A stretch of 64,000 bases of DNA, from positions 434,001 to 498,000 of the forward strand of contig JAHNUO010000007.1 in assembly GCA_019787685.1 (NCBI GenBank), in the 5' to 3' direction. Shown here piece by piece: positions 11,185-23,161 of the stretch. The translations under genes were made by a program, and so were the position numbers. Within the stretch, counting starts at the first letter, position 1. Each line of letters starts with the position of its first letter. The notes under the pieces were generated by a model. That model had not been told where the DNA came from, searched no databases, and was given only the letters and a program-made list of their open reading frames with translations. The stretch is from Chiua virens. Lineage: Eukaryota > Basidiomycota > Agaricomycetes > Boletales > Boletaceae.

Positions 11185-11380
11185 TGGCAGATTCCGGAAA
11201 AAAGTACCGCTCCCAACGGGTCCCTACAATACCATCATTCGCGTCAGGTTTACGCTTTCGACGTTCCTATCGCTCGGCGAGAGTTCCGTGTTGGCATCTC
11301 ACTTGAAACGCTTTGGGGAGGTGGGTATAGTCATATTGTCGATCAAGCCCCAGAAACCCACCAAGAAGTCTTTTGCAATG
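11185..11380 (+). pseudogene. Partial copy of the DNAJC17-like gene (RRM segment)
   Basis: About 190 bases are closely similar to 7340-7520 of the J-protein gene. Translated, they give TGPYNTIIRVRFTLSTFLSL followed by SHLKRFGEVGIVILSIKPQK, matching GPYDTTIRVKFTLSTFPSLG and its continuation. No J domain or coiled coil precedes it and no C-terminus follows, so it cannot make the full protein. It directly abuts the conserved 3' flank of DUF6533 copy C, repeating the order and convergent orientation of the intact pair at 6731-10472. This indicates duplication of a genomic block, not retrotransposition. Confidence 0.75.
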
Positions 11381-11539
11381 TACCGCCAATCACGCCAATT
11401 TCATCCAAGGGTCGATTCCATAAGATTCAATGGCCGACTGAATATGCTGGACAACGAGTCGGTAACTTATCCAATAAATATTTCTACAGGAAACACATAT
11501 GGCGAACATCACAAAGGGAACAACATCCATCCTCACCTA
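11381..11539. repeat. Conserved 3'-flank element of DUF6533 copy C
   Basis: Contains GGTCGATTCCATAAGATTCA, GCCGACTGAATATGCTGG and GTAACTTATCCAATAAATAT. All have counterparts after copy A (minus strand of 4610-4740), copy B (8540-8620) and copy F (minus strand of 51780-51950). In every case the element reads toward the stop codon of the DUF6533 gene. Confidence 0.5.
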
Positions 11540-13415
11540 CTAGTAAGTAGACGCGGTCTTCGTTCCCACCTTCTTGATGGCCCCTCTGTCCTCGTTCTTC
11601 CAGTCGCCCACTTCAACTGTATCCGTACACTCATTGTGCCTCTCGACCACTTCTATGTCACCTGCAACTTCGCTCTGCACTCCAGCGACAAATATAATCG
11701 ACTCATTGACAGTACCGCCGTAGCTGCATGAGGTGGATAGGTCAAATCCAATGTCGATCCCACTCCCACGTCTGGCTTCAACGTCATGAGCGTACATCTC
11801 CCGTACGCTTATGGTGAACCGAGGGATTAGTGTGTATACGGGCACTTGTTGGATGATATAACCCAATATGGACTGCCAACCCGAGGCTGGAATGTTTCCC
11901 GTGTTACCCAATACCGGTCGCGATGTTCAGTAGAATGATGCTGCGGCAAGAAAGTCATGATTAGCTCCATCAATAATTGAAATAAACTTGGTGGTGGACT
12001 TAGCGTGACAGTGAGGGAAAGGGGAAGGGACAGGGACAGGGACGTACACAATGAAGTAAAGAATGCCCTGCTTGACGAACAAATTTATGTACCGGTCGAG
12101 TTGACAATCCCACTTAGGCTGCTTTGTTGGGTCATACGATGAAATTAACTCCCTCATGAACTGGGTGATCGCAAACATGCACAACACCGCAGCAAATATC
12201 ATTTGGGCGATGCAATTCACTTCGGTCCAAATGGGCGATTCATTCTGCAAAGCACAAGATGAGTATTCGTATATCTGGATGATAACAACTGGCTGTTGGT
12301 TGGTTGAGCGTACATTCATCAAGCTGGCATTCACATACAATGATAAATCTTCGGATCGCTGTAGACAGCAACAGCTGCCACAGTGGAGATGATCTCGACA
12401 GAAAAGAAGACAAGAAGGGTGCCGAGGACCAGCCTCGATTGGCTGTACATTGCCCATATGCGCAGGACCATAACGACTGTAATCGGGATCATAGATTATA
12501 TTTTCTGATCAAGGGTACATGACTACTCACAATCAGCCGCACCAATGAAGAGAGGGTATGTCCACATCGAAAAATATTCAGTATTTGGCCTTGAAGTGCC
12601 GGTCAATGGAATGATGAGTGAAGCTCTGAGTAACGTGGAGCACTCACAACTGTTGAATAGATGGCACTCGTGCATCAAAGGTGCAAAAATGAAGGTAAGC
12701 CAAATACATACGTCTATGAGTACATAGTAATCCCATCAGTCCATCCGTCAGCCATTGAGATCTGAGGGACTGTACCTTTGCAGGACCGGGGATAAAGCTA
12801 GTTCCCACTTGCATTGCAGTCAAACTCCAAACAAATCTGTATTCATTATCTCAAGCTTACAGAGGGCATTTATCCTTATGGGAATTGGAAGTCAGCATTC
12901 AGTATATGCATTACTGTGACACCGCCTATAAACTCACACCAACTCAATTAGACCACAATAACGAACCTGGGGTAGCCTTGTCATGAAGATGTGCCAAAAA
13001 TCTCGTGATTTAAACAGAACACACCAGGATGAACAGTGTTGACACCTTGGTCCATGGTTTGCTCTATCATGTCTTGTCATGGATGTTTCAGTTCCGGAAT
13101 GGGTTGTACACTGACCCAAATGTATTCTACCTGGATTGATATCAATTAGATGAAGCGTTCCATCATGGCACGACAATGAAGTTTGGATTATACCTCGTTT
13201 GGAAAGACAAGGACTGAAGACATTAAAACTAGTAGTATTAACTTGAGAAACGGAAGTTATGGCTTACCGTAGTCATATAGACCGGCGGTGAGTATAGCGA
13301 CTGCTGAGAAGCCTGTGAGACTGATTCAGATTTCCATGAGTGCAGGACTGAGCGTACGGGACACATAGTTATCCTGCAGAAGGGTCGAAACTTGAAGGGC
13401 AGGGGCAGATGACAT
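11540..13415 (-). pseudogene. DUF6533-domain membrane protein, copy C, two frameshifts
   Basis: Starts at ATG 13415 (MSSAPALQVSTLLQDNYVS) and follows the same exon plan as copies A and B: AILTAGLYDYG, VLVFPNEVEYIW, KPWTKVSTLFIL with VRYCGLIEL, INALLGTSFIPGPAK, and AYLHFCTFDARVPSIQQL. The next exon, near 12560-12590, is one base shorter than in all paralogues, so its WTYPLFIGAAD end is out of frame with its beginning. In the last exon, near 11906-11920, an extra base relative to paralogues creates a TAA just before the NTGNIPASGW motif. The long exon between (TQFMRELISSYDPTKQ) and the tail to 11540 are otherwise well preserved. Two independent breaks suggest a young pseudogene; sequence error is the alternative. 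A TATA motif remains near 13520. Confidence 0.7.
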
Positions 13416-14203
13416 ACTAGTAGTTTTGATGAATCTAAATCGAAACAATTGGAAGGGTGACAGTCAGGCAGAAGCTTTGGGCAGTTCAAAATCTGCTCGG
13501 GCTGCCAGGCTGTTGGAGTTTATAAGAACATTCACTGCCAATGGCATCCTGTGTGTGGCAATCAACATCAATTGGGTGACACCGCTGCGGGCGGAGCCTG
13601 GGGATTGCTACCATCACCATGCTGTACGATGTCGAGAAGACTTTGCTCCTCTCCTGCATCCCAAAATAACTTTTGTCAGTACCAGTACCGTGACGGCATG
13701 TTCACAGATCTATTGGAGATCGAGCATCGAGCGTTAGTATAAACACGAGCAAACCAAGCTCGGCCTCACTCGTCTGGAGACAATGGCAGTAGGATATATA
13801 AAATGTCGACCTGTATCAGGGGATCCTACTAATCAATAGTCGTCGTCCCTGGCCCTCGCAGGGGCTCCTCGTCTGATCCGAGTCAGTCGCTACCTCGTGC
13901 ACTCCCGCTGCGAAAACCTCCGAGTCTCGGCTTGCCGGCCACACGAGACCACCAACGTCCACTTGCTACAGGTTACCCCACCATACGTGCGACCTTCACT
14001 GAGTATGTGTAACTTGGTGTTTGCAGAACTTTGAACGGTCGTGTCACACTCCTGTCAAGATCATCCAGGGTCTGATTCCATCACGATGGAATCCAACAGC
14101 AGTCTGACTACTCATTAGTATGCTGGGGAACGAGCCTCGGAGTCAGTGGTGTATCCCTTATATGACTATTTTCAAGGATTGGGATACATATTGCAAGCAT
14201 CAC
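13416..14203. other. Intergenic stretch, remnant flank only
   Basis: Upstream region of copy C with TTATAAAC on the minus strand near 13519-13526. A second part near 14080-14140 (GATTCCATCACGATGGAATC) may be a diverged relic of the conserved 3' flank of copy D; this stretch is also a near-palindrome. No gene was recognised. Confidence 0.35.
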
Positions 14204-15196
14204 CTAACATTCGCCTTCACCAACTAAATGGATCCACCTCCCTTGGCACTTCCTCGATATCCCTTCTGTTCTCATTCCACCCGTTGTCCACTTCAACTTT
14301 TTCTGCCCCATCGTGCTGCTCATCGACCGCCTCGACGTCGTCCGCAACCTCGCTCTGCACTCCAGCCGCGGCAAACATAATTGGCTCTCTGACAGCACTA
14401 GCGTGGCTGGACAAGGTGCATAAGCCAAAACCAGTGTCGATCTCACCCCCATGCTTATGATGAACCGAGGGGTCAGAGTGTACACAGGTACTTCTTGGAC
14501 GACATAAGCCAATATAGACTGCCAATGTCCGGGACTTGGAACCTTTCCCGTGTTACTCAGTACGGTCACGAGGTTCAGCAGAAGGACGCTGCAAAACGAA
14601 AGTCATTGTTAGCACTATCAGTAACACAGACGTCGTAGTGTGCTTATGTTAACAGTGGAGGGAAAGGAGGGGGAGAGGGAGGAACTGAACAGAGACGCAC
14701 CCAAAGAAGTAGAGAATACCCTGCTCGATGAGCAAATTTACGTATCGGTTGAGTTGCCAACCCCGCTGCTTTGTCACCTTGTACATTGCTTCCGACTGAA
14801 GCAAATGTCACTTGCAAAATGCAAGTCACTCCGTCCCAAATGGGTGTTGTATTCTACTGAACGCAAGCTGAGTATTCCAATAATTGGATAGTGGAAACTG
14901 TGGCTGTTTGGTTGGTTGAGCACGCATTTATCAAGCTGGCGTCTACTTACTTGGAGTATTCTTCGGATCGCCGTAGGCAGCGGAAACTGCTACAGCAGGG
15001 ATAATCTCGACAGAAAGAGAGGTAGGCAGGGTGACAAGGAACAGCCTCGATCGGCTGTACAATGCCTATATACACGGGATCATAACGACTGTAATCGGCA
15101 TCATAGATTGGATTTTTTTGATTTGATGTACATGACTACTCACGTTCCGCTGTGCCGAGATAAAGAGGGTAATCCAAGTCATGATTTCATTCAGTA
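14204..15196 (-). pseudogene. DUF6533-domain membrane protein, copy D, truncated and broken
   Basis: Minus-strand relic lacking all 5' exons; homology begins near 15196 with the WITLFISA segment. The next exon reads VMIPCI then a TAG where functional copies have the WAMYNRSRL motif. The long exon near 14880-14750 has an internal deletion removing the FAAVLCMLAIIQF membrane segment. In the last exon a 37-base deletion after PRFIIS removes the REMYAHDVQ motif and shifts the frame. A nonsense codon, two deletions and loss of the N-terminal domain make this an unambiguous pseudogene. It lies in the same orientation as B and C, forming a decaying tandem series. Confidence 0.85.
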
Positions 15197-16711
15197 TGAT
15201 GAACGTTCGCTTCTAGCCCCACCGCCGTCGGTGTGCGACCTTCACCTTTGCATCGTGCCATATTCTATCTGTCGTCCTTTCCCATCTCTCAGTGTTATTT
15301 CTAAATGTAACTTATCTTGGTCAGGCGCCCGATGATCGTCCGAGCGGTAGTCTTAGAGATCGAGTGCTATGTCAGTGGGAGTGCATGGCAAATGATTCGT
15401 GCAGGCGTATCACGGTTCTTCGAAATGACTCATACGGCGATGGTCAATGAGCGGAGAACAGGTTCGAATGGTCAACGGCACTGCGCGATAGGTAAACATA
15501 GCCCATTGTGAGGAAAGTCTACCTTCCAAATTCCACCTCTTCGTCGTCCTCATTTCCGGTGCGAGAGTTTCTGGGTTGCCACGGTGTTTTCTGATCGCCG
15601 TGCGCACAGTTTGGGTATACATCCAGCCGGCGCTCGCAAATGGACGAACGGAGATCGGACGAGCTGAGTTACCTGCCCTGAAGTTTGAGTCATTACTGGC
15701 GGTATCATTCAATACGATGGCCCATTCTATGATCATCAAGTTGGCTGATCAAACTATATTTGCCGCCCACTCCACGATGAACCAATGGGTCTGCGACTGA
15801 GTAGAGTTTTTAGCTTTATAAAGCAAAGTACCGAGGCTCACCTCATCATTGCCTGATGCTGTACCTCATCGACGATCGAGCCAACATGACGGCCTTCAAA
15901 GCTTCAACAGCTGATACGATGTTCATCGCTTTCCTTCAAAAGCGTATGTATATTACCTTGTTTACCAAGGTCACTCCTCCCGGAATCAAGTCCACGAAAT
16001 TTCACCTGGGATGAACCCAGACTCGACAGGCAACCAAGGCAACAAAAAGGATGCACAAAATGATGTCCAAAGCTACTTCTCGTGCTCCAGAGGTGGTGAA
16101 GATGAGCGCTTCAAAGGAATGGTGTGTTTCCTCAAAGGAAGCGAGGTGGAGAGGAGCTGGAAACATCGAGAGAGAATCAGCGTCAAATGGGCGATATGCA
16201 CGCACCAGACATCCCTACCGATAACCTAGGACCCTCAGAAGCAGTGACAATCGATGGCGATGGTGAATCAAGCCGCTTCGAATACAGCAAGTCGAAGTGG
16301 GAGAGAAGCCGGAACTGTGAAAGTGACTGATGAGCGGACAAACCACACGTACCAGACGTGTTCCCAAGTGCCCTAAAGCGCCTCGAACCCGAAATGAGCG
16401 TGGCGAAAGCTATGTGAATGCAATGAGTTGAATAAGGGACCGCTAGCTTGGGGCCGGGAACGATGTCGAGATGAACTGGAAATCAGAGTACAAACGTCAA
16501 GATGAATATACCTCAATGTCACAAAAGATGTTTCAAAGACCCAGAATGCGACTCGAATGAAGACAGCATCGAAAGAAATGTTATCCAGTCCCGCCGCGAT
16601 GTGGTGAACAAGGCGAAGCGCGGCGCTCACCCGGGCCGAATGCATATTCCAATTATAGAAATTTCGGATGCTTGACTCAGAAGACCAAAGTTTCCAGCGG
16701 CTTTCAACCAA
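15197..16711. other. Intergenic stretch, no supported gene
   Basis: About 1.5 kb without recognisable genes. Open frames at 15317-15511, 15410-15739 and 16011-16330 show no family features or credible splice structure. The end of the stretch borders the tRNA-His gene and may include its upstream control region. Confidence 0.4.
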
Positions 16712-16794
16712 GTCCCTGTCGATTAGTGGTTAAATCGCCACGTTGTGGATCTCACAATACCGTGGCGCCGCAGGTTCAATTCCTGCCAGGGACA
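16712..16794 (+). tRNA. tRNA-His (GTG) with an 11-nt intron
   Basis: Acceptor arms GTCCCTG and CAGGGAC pair over seven base pairs, with A as discriminator at 16794. The D arm is GATT/AATC, and the T arm GCAGG-TTCAATT-CCTGC is perfect. The anticodon stem CCACG/CGTGG encloses TTGTGG, so the anticodon is GTG (His). The loop is 11 bases too long (ATCTCACAATA or the same shifted by one), inserted at the canonical 37/38 position of nuclear tRNA introns. Internal A and B boxes are intact. Confidence 0.92.
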
Positions 16795-17017
16795 TTGATT
16801 TTTTGTGCGCTTTCTACTTGACTATGTGGTACCCACTTCGATGATGTATCCCCCACATAAATAATTCCCGGGTGTAATAGTGATCATCGAGAGCATCCCA
16901 CCCAACATACTTCACCAAATCAACGATATTGCATCGCAAAACCAAATTCAAATTTGGCCTATCCTACGAGCCACCATAATTTGACAGTTTGGCGTCTAAC
17001 TCACAAGTCTGTGGTCA

Positions 17018-17983
17018 CTACCACACGCCCTGCGTCGCCTGAGGGCTCCCCGGACCCGACGACCCGAACCCACCACTCGCGCTCGAGTACACGGAATTAG
17101 ACTGAGTAAGCGGCGCTGGTGCGGCAACTGGCTTGACCGACTCGACTTCCTTTCGATACTCGATCTTTTCGACACGTACTTCGCCTTCGACGAGTTGGTA
17201 GACGTATGTAACGACGACAGCGCCTTGGATGTCCATCAGTGCGAAAGAGGGGGTAGGATCGCTGTGAGTGTGACGTCGCCGGACATCGAAATCAGTGTGA
17301 GTATGATGAGCGAGGTGGATCGGTGTTACCTGTTGTGTAGACCCGTCCATGCACCGGTTGCTGAACCGGGGTTGACAAAGAAACGGCCGTCGTATTCGAT
17401 GGCTTGGAACCTGGAAGGTACGTCTAACTCAGTCCCTTTTCACAGCATATAGGAAGTGGAGGAATAGACACTTGGAATGCGTGGGCGTCACGATGTCGCA
17501 CGCAAACGGTGGGGAAAGGGAAGGAGGAAGCGGACAAGAGCAAGAATCAACTCACGTGTGCGTATGACCGGACACAAGCACGTCCACGTCCATCTGACGT
17601 GCGATGGCGCTCAACGCATCGAGATCTCCTGTCGGAACACATTGGTGTCCATGCACGACACCGATGCGGATCGGTGCATGTACCACCGTTGCTGAGGGCG
17701 GGAAGGTCGGGTTCTGCGACACAGTTGTCAGATGTCAGGCGAGATGAGGGCCGGGCGAGCCCACGCGCACTGCATGGATGCATACCTCGTCATAGTCACC
17801 TCTGACGACACATGCGTCGGACGCCACAGTGCGGAGGTATTCATAGGTTTCTCGGTCACAAACGTTGCCTGTACAAAGTATTTGTTGGATCTTTCCTGGG
17901 ACCAGGAGTTTCCGGAATTTGGCGGGAAGATCGTGTGCGCGATGAGGAATATGAAGGTCACCGATAATAAGGACGAGGACCAT
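17018..17983 (-). CDS. VPS29: Retromer subunit VPS29
   Basis: Metallophosphoesterase-fold subunit of the retromer cargo-recognition complex (endosome-to-Golgi sorting). It starts at ATG 17983: [20 protein letters not shown], then [20 protein letters not shown] and [13 protein letters not shown]. Exon 2 gives [20 protein letters not shown] and [12 protein letters not shown]; exon 3 gives [20 protein letters not shown]; exon 4 gives [20 protein letters not shown] with [22 protein letters not shown] and SGHTH are the family landmarks. After the conserved core, about 40 Ser/Gly/Pro-rich residues extend the C-terminus to the TAG at 17018-17020, longer than animal VPS29 but usual in fungi. Exon joints are in frame. 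A TTG at 17992 could extend the frame, but the ATG fits the family start. Confidence 0.93.
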
Positions 17984-18274
17984 GCTGGACAACTAGAGCG
18001 GGTACAGCTGCGATACCAATACAAGTCTTTCATTAGGTAAGCTGACTATGCAAAGCTCGGAAAAGCCAATTCAGTATGAAGGTGAAGACAACAACGTGGG
18101 TAGGTGAATCTGCAAGTGTCGAGAAAAGAAAGAAAACCCATGCAAGAGGGTATGTTCAGGCTATAGTCTGTTACAGTCACCTGCGGCCCAAAATTTTACC
18201 CGTCAAGTCTCCTGTCTCTTACCGTCCGAACTTCGTGTTTGTGAGTTCGCACGTTGGCAAGAACTCCGTTGACA

Positions 18275-19702
18275 TCATTGCAAAACGTACTTCCCTGCAT
18301 AGAAGCGAAGTACACTTAAGTAGCTGATAGACTCTGACTCTGGGACGAAACTCACAGATCCGCACTTGATGGTCACCACTTCCAGAAGCAAGAGTCGACC
18401 CGTCACTGCTGAGGTCGACAGAAGTGACTGAAATGTGGGTCAAAAACAGTATGGAGTGTGGATCACGAGGAGAACTGCGCACCAGTGTTCGTGTGTCCCT
18501 GAATCATGAAATATGGGATGCCACTCCTCGAGTCCCAAAGTCGGACAGTCCCATCTCGGGACGATGACGCAAGGCGTTGCTCTCGCCCCACTTGCAACAA
18601 CGACAGTGACAGAACAGCATCCTACGAGTCAGATGAGCCCGCGAAACATGCGACGAGTGAACAGAAGACCTTGCCTTGTGCCCACTCAGCGTCTTCTTGC
18701 ATTCAAATTGCTTCTCGTCCGGCCAGAGTTCCCAGCACCTCAAAGTCTGATCGAGGCTAGCACTCGCAAGACACATGGAAGACTCCCCTATGCTGTTCGG
18801 AAGAAACTGGACACCATAGACTCCGTCCGAATGTCCGCGGAGCACACCAATTGGTTCACCATTCTTCGACACATTCCAGACTCGAACTACGTTATCGAGG
18901 GATCCAGCGGCGACAAAGGACCCAGTGGAGTCGACCGTAATTGAGGTAAAGACAACCTTTTCCGCCGAGTTCTCTTCTGGGTTTGCGGGGTGAAGAACAC
19001 GGCAGGTGGGTTCGGGTACTTGAGTCACGTCTGCAGAGAGCTGTGTCGCATCCCAAACTCGAACTGTGCGATCTCCTGATGCGGAGAACAAAGACTGAGA
19101 GTCGGGTGTAAACGCCAGCGCGTAAACCTCGCCGGTATGTCCGCTCAATGTTCGAAGGAAATCACCTGTCTCGGCGTTCCAAACCTACCAGTCTCCTGTC
19201 AAGAAGACCCCTAGTAAAGGATAGGTCACGTACTCGGATATATTTGTCCTCAGACCCCGCTACGAGCAATTTGTTATCTGGACTAACGATAACGCTTCGG
19301 GCATGATTTGGCTTGGGTGCTTGTTCACCGCCAAGCGAGAAGCTGGCGAAGACCCACGCGTGATTACGGGAATGGTGTTCGTGGTATGGGTACTCACGTT
19401 AACTTTGTTTGCTGCTCGATGTTGTACAGGATAATCGCATTGTCAGTTCCAACGGCGAGCAATGATCCATCCGAAGAGAATTTCACGCAGCAGACGACCC
19501 TGATTGACGAGAAAGGAGAACGTTGTGGTCAGCTGGAAATGGAATGGATCTCCTCAGTGACATACCCATCGTGGGTATAAGCCGCGCTGAGCTGTACGTC
19601 CATCTGACGGCGCGCATCGGGGTTGAAGACCGCGAGCCAACCATTTCCTTCCTTGACCGAGTAGGCCGGTGCGGTCAAAGGGTCTAAGCTGCACGGCGAC
19701 AT
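18275..19702 (-). CDS. Short TUP1-like WD40 protein lacking the N-terminal tetramerisation region
   Basis: Paralogue of the transcriptional corepressor TUP1. The ATG at 19702 (MSPCSLDPLTAPAYSVKEGN) leads straight into WLAVFNPDARRQMDVQLS, the linker before the first blade in TUP1. Blades follow: VVCCVKFSSDGSLLAVGTDN; ARSVIVSPDNKLLVAGSEDK; GEVYALAFTPDSQSLFSASG; SITVDSTGSFVAAGSLDNVV; GVYGVQFLP with ASASLDQTLRCWEL; DAVLSLSLL; and SVDLSSDGSTLASGSGDHQV, ending RIWKYVLQ with TGA at 18275-18277. One intron near 18674 has a GC donor. No coiled-coil tetramerisation domain was found upstream, but a possible donor (GTAAGACC, minus, near 19814) leaves room for an undetected 5' exon, so the start is uncertain. 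It is head-to-head with full-length TUP1. Confidence 0.8.
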
Positions 19703-20578
19703 GGCAGAAGCAGAGGGAAACTCAATGGAAGCTTGGTCAGAATGTGATTATGAATGCTTGAGCGCTGAAGAGTGTTCAACAGAGTAGGACGAGAAGGGAA
19801 AACGAAGGTCTTACCCGAGTACACCCTCGGAGCAGACAGAAGCTTAAGTCCCTGAAATTAGGCGAGATGTTGGACCACCGCTAACGTGATGTTAAACCAG
19901 CTTTGACATGGCAAAGTTCCTGACCGATTCGATTTACTTAGTGAGTGCCAGCGAATATGACGCATTGTGCATTCCAGCCGTGGCCTGAGATATCTATGCA
20001 GTTCCAAGAAGAATGCCAGCATCTGGTCTCCATATGGACCGTGGCGTCGCAATGTATCAGACTTGGTGAGCTGTACACACGATGACAACCGACGAGGAAG
20101 AAAAAAACGCTGCATCTACGTAAGTAGCCGGCAAATTCCCGGATTCTATTGCTGGATAGCTTGAGAGCAGAGAGTGAAAATGATGGCATAGTTTGGCAAC
20201 AAATTAAGACGCGGAGCCGTGCGACTTCCAAGGACGAAAAATGCGAGTTCTGAATCAATAAGCGAAGCGAGAGGTGCCTTTCCACGAAGTGTATCAGAAT
20301 CAAGACGGGCGGCCGAGCTATCTGCGAACGAATGGGCCGGCCCTGGACGAGCAGCATCAATAAGGGGAGCGTCGCTGGGTTTGAATAGATTTAAATATTT
20401 ATTCCCCGAGTTGTCGTTTCAATCATGTGACTGTACCTTGCTGTACGACTAGTACCGAAATGGACATGCCGCCGGGAACGTCAAACGTGGGAAACGAAAG
20501 GGAGTGCAGGGTCCAACACCAGCGTTTGTTATAAAGGGCGATGATCAACACCCACCCCGAACGTTCCCAACCTCTTCC
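19703..20578. promoter_or_regulatory. Divergent promoter region of the two TUP1 paralogues
   Basis: About 0.9 kb separates the start codons of the two TUP1-type genes. TTATAAAG at 20529-20536, some 45 bases before the + strand ATG, is a plausible TATA box. Open frames on the minus strand (19858-20360) have no TUP1 N-terminal resemblance. One of them reads ARLDSDTLRGKAPLASLID and could be an unrecognised 5' exon of the minus-strand gene. Confidence 0.4.
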
Positions 20579-23161
20579 ATGTCCACTATTTACAACGTAA
20601 GTCCTCTTTTATCCCCATCCCTCCCCTCCCTCCCCCCCATTTTCTTCATTTCCCCACATTTCATTCCTTTGGCTACTCCGACCGTCCATATCGCCCTTCT
20701 GCCAGCACCCGCAAAATTTATGGCCATCCGAATCGTCATTTCTCCCCCCCATCTCTCCTTCCCTTCCATTTATCTGACTTATCCCTTTTCAATCAGCATA
20801 GAAGTCTCCAGCCGACAGGTCCTCCGGCTCAGGGGCCCAGCCAACATACTCACGCTAGGCTCAACGAGGCCTTCGATACCATTCGCCAGGAATTTGATGT
20901 TCTCACGTCCGATTTGGGTCTTTTGAGAAATCAACGAGATGAATACGAGTCTAAAGGTTCTTATTTTTTCCTTTTTTCCAGATTTATCTCATCCCTTCCC
21001 AGTCACCTCCCAAATCAACGAGCTAAACATCATCCGCCAGTCCCTTTATGAACTTGAGTCTCAGCACGGAAAGATACGGCAGCAATACGAAGACGAACTT
21101 TCACGCTTGCGGGCAGAACTTCATGCTGCCCGCCAGGGCATCCCCGCAAATCCGCCACCACACCCCGCTGTTGGCCCTGCTTCAGTTGGTCCATCCGGTC
21201 CACCTGCACCCCCTACATCCGTACCTGGTGTGCTTCCTGCCACAGGTCCCGGGTCCTACAGTGACCCCTATTATAGTCGTGACCGAGACCGAGACCGCGA
21301 TCGAGAACGTGAGAAGGACCGAGAGCGCGTTGATCGCGATCGTGAGCGGGAAATTCGGGATCGTGAGCGTGAGCAACGCGATCGCGAACGTGAACGCCCT
21401 GTCGAAGTTCGTGACCCAAAGCGCATCAAGACGGAGCGTATGAAGGGTGACCGTCCAGGTAAACATTTCGTTTCCAGCTCCACACGTTCTCCGCCCCCTC
21501 ATGGATATCGCACTCCCTTTTCCCCTTCCCTGTCTGTTATAGATCATTATAGTCCATCTCTTGTTCCTGGACCAACCCCAAAGCTTTCTGCACTAGCCGG
21601 CCCTCCAACCTTTCAAGGCCCCGGTCTTCCACCACCCCCGTCAGCACACGCACCATACCCTCCGGGACCTGGAAACCCTCCGCCTTCTGGTCCTGCCGAA
21701 CCCCTTCCAACCTCGAGCTCACTAGCTCCGGTTAATAACACATCCAATGGGGGTCAGTTTCCAGACGACCTCGACCCGCACAATGTCCCGCCCGAATTGA
21801 AAAAGGAGGGTAGTGATTGGTTTGCAGTTTTCAACCCAAAAGTCAAACGAGTGCTTGATGTAGCTTTGGTACACACCCTCATGCACGAAAGGTAATAAAA
21901 TATCACTGTAATAAAAATTTCCAGCTGATTACTGCAAAACAGTGTCGTGTGCTGTGTGCGATTCTCCGCAGACGGGAAATTCCTTGCAACCGGATGCAAT
22001 CGTACGGCACAGATCTACGATACTAAAACTGGCGCGAAGACATGGTGCGTTTTAATTTCCTTTCTGCTCGAACTTAGAGTAGTTATTTCACATGCTCTTT
22101 AGTGTCCTTGCTGACGAAACTGCTGGAAAAGCTGGAGATTTGTATATCCGCAGTGTATGCTTTAGCCCTGACGGTAAATACCTTGCTACAGGGGCTGAAG
22201 ATAAGCAAATACGAGTAGGCAGTGGTCTTTTTCCGTAAGTCAACCTTCTGAATTCATTTCACAGATTTGGGACATTGCCAAGAAACGCATCCGGAATGTC
22301 TTCGATGGTCATCAACAGGAAATTTACTCTCTCGACTTTTCATTGGATGGCCGCCTTATCGTCTCGGGGTCAGGCGACAAAACAGCTCGAATCTGGGATA
22401 TGGTCGATGGCTCATCCAAAGTCCTCACGATCAACGATCCTGATTCTATGAATAACGATGCAGGAGTAACCTCTGTGGCCATATCTCCTAATGGACAACT
22501 TGTCGCTGCAGGCAGCCTTGATACGGTCGTCCGAATCTGGGATGTTGCCACTGGCATGTTAATTGAGCGACTGCGTGGACACAGGGATAGCGTATACAGT
22601 GTAGCCTTCACCCCCGATGGCAAGGGCTTGGTAAGCGGCAGTTTGGATAAAACGCTGAAATATTGGGATGTGAGCGGCTTGGTGAATGGAGCTAAGCGAA
22701 AGGACGCCACTGCGAATGGCAAGAAGGACCTCGAGAAATCAAGCCAGTGCACTATGAACTTCATGGGCCATACGGTGCGTTGGACCATCGATGGTTAGTC
22801 GTGGACTTATCCGGTCGTCGATAGGACTACGTTTTGTCTGTTGCCGTGTCACACGATGGGCAATGGGTTGTTTCAGGGTCCAAGGACCGTGGTGTGCAAT
22901 TTTGGGATTCACACACTGCAACCGTGCAGTGTATGCTTCAAGGACACAAGAATTCTGGTGAGTATTTGTTAAGCCTTTACTATTTGTGGATCTAAACCAT
23001 TGCCCAGTGATATCGATAGATCTCAGCCCTGCGGGTAATATTTTAGCCACTGGAAGTGGGGATTGGCAGGCGCGGATATGTGCGTTTCTCGGTGAAACCT
23101 CCATCACTCGTTATCCAATACTCAATCGCATTTTATCACAGGGAGTTACCAAACCATTTAG
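20579..23161 (+). CDS. TUP1: Transcriptional corepressor TUP1
   Basis: Full-length WD40 corepressor that tetramerises and works with Ssn6/Cyc8-type partners in the nucleus. The tiny first exon MSTIYN at 20579 is followed by [20 protein letters not shown]. The tetramerisation coiled coil comes next: [20 protein letters not shown], then [20 protein letters not shown] with [21 protein letters not shown] Pro-rich stretch, an RD/RE repeat tract (about 21290-21420) and a second Pro-rich region follow. [20 protein letters not shown] leads into the propeller: [24 protein letters not shown], [90 protein letters not shown] and [20 protein letters not shown]. It ends RIWSYQTI with TAG at 23159-23161. 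About nine short introns are in phase. Confidence 0.93.

Noticed and set aside
21182..21547. Minus-strand frames rich in Arg/Ser opposite the TUP1 repeat tract
   Set aside because: Produced by the RD/RE codon repeat of TUP1 read backwards; not a separate RS-domain protein.
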